Assembly (NCBI GenBank): GCA_028281605.1
Contig: JANQJO010000151.1
Coordinates: 1-43,734 of the forward strand
Direction of reading: 5' to 3'
DNA from: Pseudomonadales bacterium
GTDB lineage: Bacteria > Pseudomonadota > Gammaproteobacteria > Pseudomonadales > JANQJO01
DNA: 43,734 nucleotides
Shown: one piece after another, positions 25,524 to 35,626 of the stretch
Numbering within the stretch: the first letter of the stretch is position 1
Layout: each line of letters opens with the position of its first letter
Program-made: the position numbers and the translations under genes
The notes under the pieces: generated by a model
What the model was told of the DNA's origin: nothing
The model's input: only the letters and a program-made list of their open reading frames with translations
Database searches by the model: none

Positions 25524-25554
25524 AATTAGTGTTCGTCATTTGAGGCGGGTGAAC
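25507..25554 (+). repeat. Leader-like repeat, copy E-plus (toward pilM)
   Basis: ATAAACAGCCATGAGCGA is followed by a 7-bp hairpin GTTCGTC / GGTGAAC. It is less complete than copies A and B and lies about 540 bp before pilM. Confidence 0.5.
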
Positions 25555-26094
25555 GTTTGTTTTTACAATAACTAGAGAATAAAACGACCACTTTGTGATC
25601 CTTGTGTCCGTATTTTCGTTAAGTTGGGTGGTATTTCCATCTATTAGAGTCATTATCTTTGACTGTAGCCAGTATAGCGTTAATTCCAGCATATTCGGCA
25701 ATAAATAAACACTTATGACGTACGATAATTAACAGTACTATAACAGTTTTGGTCAGTCTGTTATCGATATAATAGCTCTTGAAAAGGCTGATAGTTTTAT
25801 TAAGATCAAAAAACATACAGTAGTAATCTTTTTGTTTGTGCTATTGCAATTGGCCAGATACTTTTCTTTACCTACTGTATCGAAACTAGGACATTAAGTC
25901 GCAATTATATGGGTCGAAATTCAAACAAATATTTGCGATTTAGCTAAACTTTTTTGAAGTAAGTGGTCGCTAACCTGCGATGACCGTAATATGCTTTAAA
26001 GTAGAGGCTTTTAAAACAGTTGTATAGTGGCTAAAAGATATTGGGTGGCTTTACGTTTATTTTCATAATGTACAGGGTGATGAGGCAAAATTAG

Positions 26095-27158
<1,064 letters not shown>

Positions 27159-27159
<1 letters not shown>

Positions 27160-27728
27160 TGGCTAATATTAATCTTCTTCCCTGGAGAGAAGAACGCAGG
27201 GTAAAAGCAAAGAGACAGTTTTTCTCAATTTTATTTGGTACCGCAATCATTGGCGCTGGCGTGGTCTATGTTGCAGACATCAATGTCAAAAGTCAAATTG
27301 ATCATCAAGTTGCGCGTAACAGTTATGTTGAGCAAGAAACTAAGGCCTTAGATAAGGAAATAGCTGAAATTGATGAGCTGAAAAAACAGCGTGAGAGATT
27401 AATTGAAAGAATGGAAGTGATTCAAAATCTGCAGGGAAACCGTGCAGTGATTGTGCATCATTTTGATGAGTTTGTTAGATCTATTCCAGAAGGTGTTTAT
27501 TTTACGAGATTGGAAAAAAAGGGTAGTAAATTTCACATAGAGGGTGTTGCTGATGCCAATAACCGAGTGTCTAATTTAATGCTCAATTTAGATAGATCCG
27601 ATTGGTTTAAGGAATCGAATCTAATGAGAGTAACTAACCAAGAAGGTGATGAAGAATCTTCTAGCAGTAGCTTTGTTTTGGGTGTTTTAGAGGAAATGCC
27701 TAAAAGTCATGGTAAAGAAGAAGGATAG
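27159..27728 (+). CDS. pilN: Type IV pilus assembly protein PilN
   Basis: Bitopic inner-membrane protein of the alignment subcomplex. The N-terminal INLLPWREERR motif, which inserts into PilM, is present at residues 4-14. It is followed by one transmembrane helix (about 22-41), a coiled coil (50-95) and a periplasmic ferredoxin-like domain. It is 189 residues long and sits five bases before pilO. Confidence 0.97.
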
Positions 27729-27733
27729 GAAGC

Positions 27734-28339
27734 ATGAATATTCAAGAAGCTATTGATACACTTAATAACCTAGATCCTGATAACATAGGTTCATGGCCAT
27801 TTATTGTTAAAATTGTCATTTGGATTGGTGCTATGTTGCTTGCGGGTGTTTTAGTTTTTCAGTTGCAACTGAAAAATTCTTTGGCAGATCTGCAGACCAA
27901 GCAAAATGAAGAAGTAGGCTTGTTACAAGAGTTTGAAAAAAAAGCATTTAAAGCTGCTAATTTAGAAATTTTGAAAAAACAAATGAGAGAAATGGAAGAC
28001 TCATTTGGAGCATTGGTTAAACAGCTGCCAAGCGATACAGAAGTGCCTGAGTTGTTAGAGGATATTTCTCAACTGGGCATTGACAGTGGTTTGGAGTTTG
28101 ATTCTATTGTGTTGGGTAACGAACGAGTGGTAGAGTTTTATGCGGAGTTACCCATTCAAATTTCAGTGAAAGGCCCCTATCATTCATTGGGAGGCTTTAT
28201 CAGTGGTGTTGCTTCGTTGCCACGTATCGTAACATTACATGATTTAACGATATCTCCTGTTTCTGAGGAAGTGTCGGGTGGTATGCTCTCTATGTCGATT
28301 ACCGCTAAAACGTATCGTTACAATGATGAGGAAGCTTGA
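27734..28339 (+). CDS. pilO: Type IV pilus assembly protein PilO
   Basis: Inner-membrane partner of PilN. A cytoplasmic N-terminus with the helix INIQEAIDTLNNLD-like segment precedes one transmembrane helix (about 25-45). A coiled coil (50-95) and a periplasmic domain with the family pattern YHSLGGFISGVASLPRIVTLHD follow. It has 201 residues. Confidence 0.96.
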   Translation: MNIQEAIDTLNNLDPDNIGSWPFIVKIVIWIGAMLLAGVLVFQLQLKNSLADLQTKQNEEVGLLQEFEKKAFKAANLEILKKQMREMEDSFGALVKQLPSDTEVPELLEDISQLGIDSGLEFDSIVLGNERVVEFYAELPIQISVKGPYHSLGGFISGVASLPRIVTLHDLTISPVSEEVSGGMLSMSITAKTYRYNDEEA

Positions 28340-28340
28340 G

Positions 28341-28892
28341 ATGGATTTGGGAAAGCACGCTTCTACTATTGGGTTAATCTTTTTAGTATTTGTGACATTA
28401 TTTTTATTAGGTTGTGGGTCTCAAGATGATTTTGCTGAGCTCAGACAGGACTTGCTAGAGATAAAGCAAAAGCCCCGTGGGCATATAGATCCACCGCCAA
28501 AATTCAAAACGTATGAGAACTTTTTGTATGGGGCTACGTTAATGCGTAGTCCTTTTCAGCCTCCTGTTAAGGAAGAGCCTGTTAAGATGACGACGCCAAA
28601 GGGTAAGCAAGTGCAGCCCGATTTAAATCGGCCCAAAGAAGTGCTGGAAGAATTTAGTTTAGAAGCGCTTGCTATGGTAGGTTCGATTCGCAGAGCAGGA
28701 GACGGTTTATTCGCGTTGATAAAAGATAATAAAGATGGCATACACAGAGTGCGTCCTGGTAATTATTTAGGGCGAAATCATGGCAAAATTTTGTCAATTG
28801 AGCCATCTAGGATTGATCTAATGGAGTTAATACCAGATGGTCAAGATGGATGGGTTGAGAGACCAAGAACCGTTACTTTAAGAGATGAATAG
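28341..28892 (+). CDS. pilP: Type IV pilus lipoprotein PilP
   Basis: Periplasmic lipoprotein that bridges PilNO and the PilQ secretin. The signal ends in the lipobox LLGC near residue 27. The HR domain with LEALAMVGSIRR-like strand and VRPGNYLGRNHGKI is typical. ATG 28341 has GAGGAAG upstream and lies one base after the pilO stop; earlier in-frame starts are inside pilO. The 183-residue length matches the family. Its end overlaps a possible early pilQ ATG at 28885. Confidence 0.95.
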   Translation: MDLGKHASTIGLIFLVFVTLFLLGCGSQDDFAELRQDLLEIKQKPRGHIDPPPKFKTYENFLYGATLMRSPFQPPVKEEPVKMTTPKGKQVQPDLNRPKEVLEEFSLEALAMVGSIRRAGDGLFALIKDNKDGIHRVRPGNYLGRNHGKILSIEPSRIDLMELIPDGQDGWVERPRTVTLRDE

Positions 28893-28914
28893 TACAACAG
28901 ACCGGAGTTATGCA

Positions 28915-31107
28915 ATGAAACTGCAGCAGTTATCTTTTTTGTCCTCTTCTTTGTATTTGTATACTTTCTTACAAAGAAAGTTATTATTGCTGATTGTATA
29001 TTTAGGATGTATTGCATTTCCTAGTCTGGTTAATGCTTCAAATTTAACAGATTTGCAATTTGCTTCTTTGCCCGGTGGGCAAGTTGAAATAACATTATCG
29101 TTTGATAATGCGCCACCGGATCCTAAAGGGTATACCATTGAAAGCCCTGCTCGTATCGCTTTAGATTTATTTGGAGTAGATAGTCTCCTTAAAGAAAAAT
29201 ATCATAACCTTGGAGTTGGTAACGCTAGGAGTGTTACTGTGATAGGGGCTAATGGTCGTACCCGTGTGATTATTAACTTAACGGAGTTGGTTAGTTATAC
29301 GACGAGTGCTCGTGGTAACGATTTGATTGTTACTGTAGGTAAAACGGCTAATGAGAAAGCATTGGCACAAACAGATGTGTCAGAGCAGAGTACTCATATG
29401 AGTGGTGTATCTTCTCAAGGGAACCAAAAAGGGAAAGCTCAGAGTAGTATTGAGGAAGTTGATTTTAAGCGTGGGCCTGATGGAGATGGTCAAGTGATGG
29501 TACGTTTGTCAGATCCAAATGCATCGGTTGATATGAGTGAGCAAGGTGGCAAAATAATTGTTCAATTTATGGGAGTTGAATTACCTGAAAAGTTACGTCG
29601 TCGTTTAGATGTGGTCGATTTTGCAACGCCAGTGCAGACAATTGATGCCATGGTAGAAGAAGGTAATGCTGTGATTCAAATTAAGCCTGATGGGTATTAT
29701 GAGTATTTGGCTTATCAAGCTGATGAAAATTTTACGATCAGTGTTAAGCCCATTACTGAAGAAGACTTAGAGAAGCGTAACAAAGATAAATTTATTTTTA
29801 CTGGTGAGAAGCTTTCTTTAAATTTTCAGGATATTGAAGTACGCTCAGTGCTGCAGTTGATTGCTGACTTTACAGGTTTAAATTTGGTGGCGAGTGATAC
29901 CGTTTCTGGCCGTATTACATTGAGACTGCAAAATGTTCCTTGGGATCAAGCATTAGATTTAATTCTCAAAACAAAAGGCTTAGATAAACGTAAAGTGGGC
30001 AATGTTATGCTGGTTGCACCGGCTGATGAAATAGCTGCGCGTGAGAAACTAGAGCTAGAAACTACACGCCAAGTAGAAGAATTAGCACCGCTGCGTACAG
30101 AGTTTATTCAAGTTAATTATGCAAAAGCTTCGGATTTATCTGTTTTAATTTCTGGCACCAATGGTGCGGGTATGTTATCTAGTCGTGGTAGCATTACGGT
30201 TGATGAAAGAACCAACACTCTATTGTTGCAAGATACGGTGAATAAAATTGAAGAAATTCGCCGTATGTTGAGTAAGCTTGATATTCCAGTTAAGCAAGTA
30301 TTGATAGAAGCGAGAGTGGTTGTAGCCAATTCTGACTTTGATAAAGAGTTGGGTATTCGTTGGGGTGGTGTGACACGTAATTATAATACCCAAATCACCA
30401 GAGTAGATGGTACAACTGGACCTGCTGCAGATTATATTACAGGTGGTTCTAGTAATACTTTATGGGATGTACAAAGTGCGATTGCAACGGGTGAGAATAT
30501 TGAAATTACGCGTCCTGACAATCTTGTGGTTGATTTAGGTGTAAATAATACGCAAGCGACATCTTTTGCACTGGGTTATTTTAACGATGATATAGGTTTT
30601 CTTGAGTTAGAGCTTTCGGCACTGGAATCGGATGGTAAAGCAGATATTATTGCTACACCGAAAGTACTGACAGCGGATCAGCAAGCAGCCAGAATAGCCT
30701 CTGGTACTGAAATTCCGTATCAAGAAGCTTCATCTAGTGGCGCTACATCAGTTTCTTTCAAAGAAGCTGTCTTAAGCCTTGAAGTTACCCCCCAAATTAC
30801 GCCGGATGGTCGTATTATTATGGAGTTACAGGTTAATCAAGATACGGTTGGTCAGATTTTTAACAATGTACCTAGCATTGATACTAACCAGATTGAAACC
30901 AGTGTGTTGGTTGATGATGGTGAAACTGTTGTTTTAGGGGGTGTGTTTAGAACTGAATCGATAGATAGTGTTATTAAAGCCCCTTTCTTTGGAGATTTGC
31001 CTGTCGTAGGACGTTTGTTTAAAAAGACCATTCGAAGTGACCAAAAACAAGAGCTGCTAGTATTCATTACACCAAAGATTGTTAAAGGTGTTTTGGCGCA
31101 ACAATAG
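28915..31107 (+). CDS. pilQ: Type IV pilus secretin PilQ
   Basis: Outer-membrane secretin that forms the pilus exit pore. A signal peptide (cleavage after LVNA near residue 42) precedes two AMIN domains that bind peptidoglycan (about 45-140 and 175-285). An STN/N0 domain (LNFQDIEVRSVLQLIADFTGLNLVASD is split around 315-340), an N1 domain and the secretin core follow, with the VPxxGDLPVVGRLFK-like signature near the C-terminus (PFFGDLPVVGRLFKK). The mature length is normal. ATG 28915 with CGGAG is preferred to ATG 28885, which overlaps pilP. Confidence 0.97.
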   Translation: MKLQQLSFLSSSLYLYTFLQRKLLLLIVYLGCIAFPSLVNASNLTDLQFASLPGGQVEITLSFDNAPPDPKGYTIESPARIALDLFGVDSLLKEKYHNLGVGNARSVTVIGANGRTRVIINLTELVSYTTSARGNDLIVTVGKTANEKALAQTDVSEQSTHMSGVSSQGNQKGKAQSSIEEVDFKRGPDGDGQVMVRLSDPNASVDMSEQGGKIIVQFMGVELPEKLRRRLDVVDFATPVQTIDAMVEEGNAVIQIKPDGYYEYLAYQADENFTISVKPITEEDLEKRNKDKFIFTGEKLSLNFQDIEVRSVLQLIADFTGLNLVASDTVSGRITLRLQNVPWDQALDLILKTKGLDKRKVGNVMLVAPADEIAAREKLELETTRQVEELAPLRTEFIQVNYAKASDLSVLISGTNGAGMLSSRGSITVDERTNTLLLQDTVNKIEEIRRMLSKLDIPVKQVLIEARVVVANSDFDKELGIRWGGVTRNYNTQITRVDGTTGPAADYITGGSSNTLWDVQSAIATGENIEITRPDNLVVDLGVNNTQATSFALGYFNDDIGFLELELSALESDGKADIIATPKVLTADQQAARIASGTEIPYQEASSSGATSVSFKEAVLSLEVTPQITPDGRIIMELQVNQDTVGQIFNNVPSIDTNQIETSVLVDDGETVVLGGVFRTESIDSVIKAPFFGDLPVVGRLFKKTIRSDQKQELLVFITPKIVKGVLAQQ

Positions 31108-31136
31108 GAACAATAGGATTAAGTAGTCAGTTAGTG

Positions 31137-31679
31137 ATGGAAGCAAGGAGCAGATGGGACAGACTGTTTTTGATCGGGCCGATGGGTGTTGGAAAGAGTT
31201 CCATTGGCCGTGTCTTAGCACAACTGCTTGCTTTTAAGTTTATTGATTCGGATCAAGCAATAGAAGCTAGGACAGGTGCTGACATTAGTTGGATATTTGA
31301 TGTGGAAGGTGAGCAAGGTTTTCGTAAGCGTGAGCGAAATATGATTGCAGAACTGACCTTATTACCAAATACGGTATTAGCGACAGGTGGAGGGGCAGTA
31401 CTGCAAGAGTCAAGTCGTAAATTGATGGATGAAAGAGGGTTTGTGGTGTATTTAACAGCTCCGTTGGAGGTGCTGCTAGAGCGTACCTCTCGAGATAAAA
31501 GAAGACCGATCCTACAGCAGAAAAATCGCAGAGAAATTTTGCAAAAAGTTGTGCAAGAGCGTGAACCTTTATATAAGGAAATAGCGGATGTAGAAATTGT
31601 TACGACCGGCACGAATATCAAGTTATTGGCTAAACGCATTGCTGAATACTTTCATTTTAATAGTTTGCATCCAGTGTAG
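31137..31679 (+). CDS. aroK: Shikimate kinase AroK
   Basis: Phosphorylates shikimate at O3 in the chorismate pathway. P-loop GPMGVGKSSIGR, the shikimate-binding Asp in DSDQAIEARTG, GGGAV and the lid RDKRRPIL are all present. The length of 180 residues is typical. In most gammaproteobacteria aroB follows aroK directly; here the large hairpin Y and the convergent psd follow, so aroB must lie elsewhere. A GTG immediately before the ATG is not needed. Confidence 0.96.
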   Translation: MEARSRWDRLFLIGPMGVGKSSIGRVLAQLLAFKFIDSDQAIEARTGADISWIFDVEGEQGFRKRERNMIAELTLLPNTVLATGGGAVLQESSRKLMDERGFVVYLTAPLEVLLERTSRDKRRPILQQKNRREILQKVVQEREPLYKEIADVEIVTTGTNIKLLAKRIAEYFHFNSLHPV

Positions 31680-31699
31680 AGTAGGGAAAAAGTTGTTCC

Positions 31700-31804
31700 T
31701 TAGGAATGGTCACGAAATAACTTTAACATTTTCCGCTGCTGAACTCGATACGCTCAGACAAGCATCCGCTCTAAATGTTAAAGTTATTTCGTGACCATTC
31801 CTTA
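31700..31804. repeat. Large conserved-loop hairpin, copy Y (between aroK and psd)
   Basis: The right arm 31773-31804 pairs with the left arm from 31700, perfectly over 30 bp. The 41-nt loop contains CTGAACTCG, CGCTCA and CCGCTC. The psd stop codon (31802-31804) is the last triplet of the right arm. See copy X for the comparison. Confidence 0.9.
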
Positions 31805-32686
31805 GCTTGTTGTAATTGGGTAATCAGCTAATAGGCTGCCCATGAGTATTTCTTTCGATGCATTATGTGGAGGTTTCCATTTTAGGTTGGGGTTGTCTAT
31901 GAGCATAATGACGGTTGATCCCATTTGAAAATGTCCCATTTCTTCTCCTTGTGATAGTTTTACAGTTGATCGATTGTGTTGGCCATAATGAATTTGTGTA
32001 ATGCGTTGGCTGCTGGGGGCGACGATACCTGCCCAAGGTGTGCTAATACTGCCGACGATCATTGCACCGACTAGAATTATGGAAATTTTTCCAATGTCTG
32101 TATCGAACAGACACATGACACGCTCGTTTTGAGCAAACACGGGCAGTGTGTCAGTGATTTTAGGGTTGACTGAAAACAATTTGCCTGGAATGTGGAACAT
32201 GTCTGATAACGTGCCAGTAACTGGCATGTGGACACGGTGGTAGTGATAGGGTGCTAAGTAGATTACAGCAAAGGCGCTGTTGTTAAAATTGTGTTGTGTG
32301 TAGCCTGCTAATAAACCTTCTAGCGTATATTTTTGTCCCTTAATGGTAAAGGTTTGAGAGTTTTGGACCTTGCCATAATCCATCAGTAGACCGTCTGCTG
32401 GTGATAAAATACCGTGGTTGCTTTGGGGTAGAGGGCGTGCGTTGGGCTTTAGACGACGAGTAAAAAAGGCGTTGAAATTTTTAAATTGTTGTGGTGCTGA
32501 AAATTCGGCTTCGGCTAAATTGATGGGGTACAGTTTGCAGAAAAGCCGAATGAATAGGTTTTTGAACCAGATATACTCACAGTTAGCTGCTGTTCCCATT
32601 AGTCGAGATAGACTGTGTTGAGGGATTATTTTTTGAGTGATAATAAACAGCTTGGTTATAAAGGTATGAATAAAATTTGTTTGCAT
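31802..32686 (-). CDS. psd: Phosphatidylserine decarboxylase proenzyme
   Basis: Inner-membrane enzyme that makes phosphatidylethanolamine. It self-cleaves at a Ser that becomes the pyruvoyl group. The His and Asp of the autoprotease appear in the ADGLL and YHYHRVHMPV regions, and the cleavage site is QMGSTVIML. Most proteobacterial enzymes have LGST, so Met replaces Leu, which is conservative. The length of 294 residues is usual. The rhodanese gene ends one base upstream, the same neighbour as in Pseudomonas (rhdA-psd). Confidence 0.96.
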   Translation of the reverse strand: MQTNFIHTFITKLFIITQKIIPQHSLSRLMGTAANCEYIWFKNLFIRLFCKLYPINLAEAEFSAPQQFKNFNAFFTRRLKPNARPLPQSNHGILSPADGLLMDYGKVQNSQTFTIKGQKYTLEGLLAGYTQHNFNNSAFAVIYLAPYHYHRVHMPVTGTLSDMFHIPGKLFSVNPKITDTLPVFAQNERVMCLFDTDIGKISIILVGAMIVGSISTPWAGIVAPSSQRITQIHYGQHNRSTVKLSQGEEMGHFQMGSTVIMLIDNPNLKWKPPHNASKEILMGSLLADYPITTS

Positions 32687-32687
32687 T

Positions 32688-33542
32688 TTATTGGGCTTCT
32701 TGCTTTGTGGTGGGTGGTTGTGTGGTTTCTATCGGTGTTTGCATATCATTTCCCCATTCAGACCAGGAGCCGGCATAGGCTTTGATTTTTGGAAAACCCA
32801 ATAGCTTACCTACGAAGTAAGTTAAACCTGATCGATGGTGGGTGCGACAGTGAGTGATAACCGTTTTGTCTTTTGTGATATTTAAAGCGTCGAGTTCGGC
32901 TTGAATGTTGTCTAAAGGACGCAGTTTTAGGTAGTTGTTTTGGTCTAAAGCTTGGGTCCATTCATAGTGCTTGGCGCCGGGGATATGACCGCTTTTTGTA
33001 TCTGTTTTTTTTAAACCTTGATATTCGGCCAGAGAGCGTGCATCCCAAATGCAATGCGTTGGGTCTTGATAATGTTGGAGTATATAAGTTTTGTCTACAT
33101 TAGGCCCATGTTGTGCTATCTCCAGGTTATAGTCAGTAGGCTCGGGTTTGTTGGGGTTTAATTCCAGTGGTAAGTTAGAGCCAACCCAGGCATGAATACC
33201 TCCATTGAGAAAGCTTGAATAGGAATGCCCAAGCATGTCTAAAGTCCAAATGAAGCGGCCTGCCCAGCCACCGCCTTCGTCGTCATAAGCGACTACATGA
33301 GTGTTTGGAGATAAGCCGATCTGCTGTATTAGGGCTTTTAATTTTGGTGTGTTGGGTAGGGCACCTGGAGCGGGAGGAGTGCCTGAAACCAGTTGTTCTG
33401 GGGAGATATGAATGCTACTAGGAATATGGCCGCAAGTGTATTGTTCAGCACGTGTGATTTCGACGACTAGTAGATTTTGTTCATAGAGATAGGATTCGAG
33501 TATATGTGGTTCTAACAATAAGGGTAGTTTTAATGTGGACAT
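32688..33542 (-). CDS. Thiosulfate sulfurtransferase (rhodanese, RhdA type)
   Basis: Two-domain rhodanese of 284 residues that transfers sulfane sulfur from thiosulfate to cyanide or another acceptor. The N-terminal domain is inactive. The C-terminal domain carries the active-site Cys in THCRTHHRSG, which is close to the CQTHHRSG loop of Azotobacter RhdA. Conserved DARSLAEYQG and GHIPGAKHYEW elements precede it. It is probably cotranscribed with psd. Confidence 0.92.
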   Translation of the reverse strand: MSTLKLPLLLEPHILESYLYEQNLLVVEITRAEQYTCGHIPSSIHISPEQLVSGTPPAPGALPNTPKLKALIQQIGLSPNTHVVAYDDEGGGWAGRFIWTLDMLGHSYSSFLNGGIHAWVGSNLPLELNPNKPEPTDYNLEIAQHGPNVDKTYILQHYQDPTHCIWDARSLAEYQGLKKTDTKSGHIPGAKHYEWTQALDQNNYLKLRPLDNIQAELDALNITKDKTVITHCRTHHRSGLTYFVGKLLGFPKIKAYAGSWSEWGNDMQTPIETTQPPTTKQEAQ

Positions 33543-33563
33543 TGGCTAGTGTTCCATTGCTGT

Positions 33564-34580
33564 CTAAATGATTTCATCTAAAGCGGCTTCAACTTGTTCT
33601 ACATTTAATCGCTTAAGGCAATGATGATGTTTTAAAGGGCAATCGCGTTGATGGCAAGGACTGCAGTCTAATTTGAGGCGTTCAATTCTGGCGTTGTCGG
33701 ATAGAGGAGGGGTGTAAGTAGGTGAGGTTGGGCCATATAGTGCAACTAGAGGTGTGCCTACGGCGGCGGCGATGTGCATCAGTCCTGAATCGTTGGTGAC
33801 TGCTGCTTTAGAATAGGCTAACAAATCAATTGCATCCAGTAGGGTTGTTTGTCCGGCCAGATTTAAACAGTTGCCTTGTAGTGGCTTGGGAATTTTTGTA
33901 AAGATTTCTTCTGTAATGGTTTGATCTTTAGGTGATCCCAGCATCAACACAGTTTGGCCTTTTGAGAGGTGATGTGTGGCCAGTTCTGCGTACTGATCAG
34001 TTGGCCATCGCTTAGCGCTGCCGAATTCAGCGCCAGGGCATAGAGCTAGGGCGTCATTGGCTGAAGTAATGGAAAACTTTTCTAATAAGTGTTTTTGTTG
34101 ATTGGCTTCGGAGATCAGTTTGGGGGATGTGATCGGAGGCAGATGAGTATGGTTTGCTGGATAAGCCAGCCTGACGTAACGCTCTACCATGCGTGGAAAC
34201 TGTGAGGCTTTCAATTTTCTAAGATCGTTGAGTAATCCATAGCGGAATTCGCCACGCCAGCCCGTTCGTAAAGGAATGCGAGCAACGAAAGGGATGATGG
34301 CTGATTTAAAAGAGTTAGGTAATAAAATGGCTTGATCGTATTGATATTGACGTAAATTTTTGCCTAGTTGAATGCGGCTGGAGAGGGCCAGTTGTCCATG
34401 GCCTATGGGTTGTGTATGTGAGGCGTTGACTTCTGGCATACGTTCTAATAGAGGCTCGCACCAGCGGGGAGCAAGCACATCAATTTGACATTGAGGTTGT
34501 TGTGCTTTGAGCGCTTGGAAAAGACTCTGTGCCATGACCATGTCGCCTACCCAAGAGGGGCCTACAATCAATATTTTCAT
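33564..34580 (-). CDS. waaF: ADP-heptose:LPS heptosyltransferase II (WaaF)
   Basis: GT9 glycosyltransferase that adds the second heptose to the LPS inner core on the cytosolic face of the inner membrane. It starts MKILIVGPSWVGDMVMAQSL, the family N-terminus, and ends with GPTSPTYTPP and the Cys-rich CSPCHQRDCPLKHHHC segment typical of WaaF. The length is 338 residues. A longer frame begins at 34715 but overlaps the acyltransferase gene and adds no conserved sequence. It lies seven bases after that gene. Confidence 0.95.
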   Translation of the reverse strand: MKILIVGPSWVGDMVMAQSLFQALKAQQPQCQIDVLAPRWCEPLLERMPEVNASHTQPIGHGQLALSSRIQLGKNLRQYQYDQAILLPNSFKSAIIPFVARIPLRTGWRGEFRYGLLNDLRKLKASQFPRMVERYVRLAYPANHTHLPPITSPKLISEANQQKHLLEKFSITSANDALALCPGAEFGSAKRWPTDQYAELATHHLSKGQTVLMLGSPKDQTITEEIFTKIPKPLQGNCLNLAGQTTLLDAIDLLAYSKAAVTNDSGLMHIAAAVGTPLVALYGPTSPTYTPPLSDNARIERLKLDCSPCHQRDCPLKHHHCLKRLNVEQVEAALDEII

Positions 34581-34587
34581 CGTTTGC

Positions 34588-35511
34588 CTATTTGATCGTT
34601 GAGTAAGGTGAGGGTTCACCGGTAGGTCGGGTTTTAAACCGGCGGTGTACCCACATATATTGTTCAGGGTATTTGCGAATTTCGGTTTCGATTGCTGTAT
34701 TGACTTTACGAGCAATCAGATCCGGGTTATCAGGAATAGTCTCAAATACAGGTTTAACACTGATTTGGTAGCGAAAGTCGGTGTTTATACGGTGATGACC
34801 TAGGATGAATATAGGAGCCTTCGTTAGAATGGCAAGTTTAGCGGTTGTGGTCACAGTGGCTGCGTTGATGCCGAAAAAAGGTACGAAAGTGGAATGTTTG
34901 GGCCCATAATCTTGATCAGCAGGGAACCAAAAAATATGGCCTGCTTGTAGGGACCGAACAATTTGTCTTGTTTTTGCATTGGCAATGACATTGCTAGCCC
35001 AGCGTTGTCTTGATTTTAACAAGATTGCGTTAAATAAAGCGTTGTTATGAGGGCGATAGAGAATATCTAAAGTGAAAAATTGTGAAAACAAGCGTCCACC
35101 CAAATCTAAGGTAGTATAGTGGGCACCTACTAAAATCACGCCTTTTCCTCGGGTTTGAGCTTGCTGTAGCATGGAGAAGCCTTCAAAGTTTACAATATCG
35201 GTTAGTGCTTTATTGGGTGCCCAAAAGGATAAGCCAGTTTCCAGCAAGCCGAGAGCATTTTCACAGAAGATTTTTTTGGTCAGTTGGGCTTGTTCTGGTT
35301 GGGTCAGCTCGGGGAAGCACAGTTGCAGGTTGGTTTGTGTGATTGATCGTCTTCTCTTAAGTAAGTAATAGAGTGCGAGCCCTAAGGTTTTGCCGCAAGT
35401 GACTTGTGCTTTCCAGGGTAGTAAGCAAATGATACGCATTATCAATAGGCCAAACCAAGTGAGCCAGTAACGAGGTTGCCAATATGTGATCAACGATTGG
35501 GAGGCTGACAT
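34588..35511 (-). CDS. Lipid A acyltransferase, LpxL/HtrB family
   Basis: Inner-membrane acyltransferase that adds a secondary acyl chain to Kdo2-lipid IVA. The HX4D catalytic motif is HYTTLD (in ILVGAHYTTLDLGG), followed by the family motifs RPHNN, FPADQDYG and PFFG. One N-terminal hydrophobic helix anchors it. The length is 307 residues. Whether it is LpxL, LpxM or LpxP cannot be told by eye. It is the first gene of the operon with waaF, the rhodanese and psd. Confidence 0.92.
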   Translation of the reverse strand: MSASQSLITYWQPRYWLTWFGLLIMRIICLLPWKAQVTCGKTLGLALYYLLKRRRSITQTNLQLCFPELTQPEQAQLTKKIFCENALGLLETGLSFWAPNKALTDIVNFEGFSMLQQAQTRGKGVILVGAHYTTLDLGGRLFSQFFTLDILYRPHNNALFNAILLKSRQRWASNVIANAKTRQIVRSLQAGHIFWFPADQDYGPKHSTFVPFFGINAATVTTTAKLAILTKAPIFILGHHRINTDFRYQISVKPVFETIPDNPDLIARKVNTAIETEIRKYPEQYMWVHRRFKTRPTGEPSPYSTIK

Positions 35512-35626
35512 GAGGGCATTATAATGGGAAAGATTCTGTGAGTCATTAGGTAGCGAGATTTGATGACGTTTTTGGTGCTAATTTATACAATTTAGGCCTT
35601 GTGTCGGGTCTGGGGAATCTGTGTTC

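Larger units (their letters stand above)
25398..26094. other. Divergent region between ponA and pilM
   Basis: Nearly 700 bp without a convincing gene. The ponA side has two oppositely oriented leader-type repeats (25403-25502 and 25507-25554). The AT-rich remainder (25560-26090) holds promoter-like stretches but nothing I can assign, and the short minus-strand frames there lack ribosome-binding sites. Confidence 0.6.

Noticed and set aside
25501..25816. Two short minus-strand frames upstream of pilM
   Set aside because: They overlap each other, lack ribosome-binding sites and show no protein-like pattern.
34581..34715. Longer WaaF start at 34715
   Set aside because: It overlaps the acyltransferase gene and adds residues unlike the family; MKILIVGPSWVGD at 34580 is canonical.
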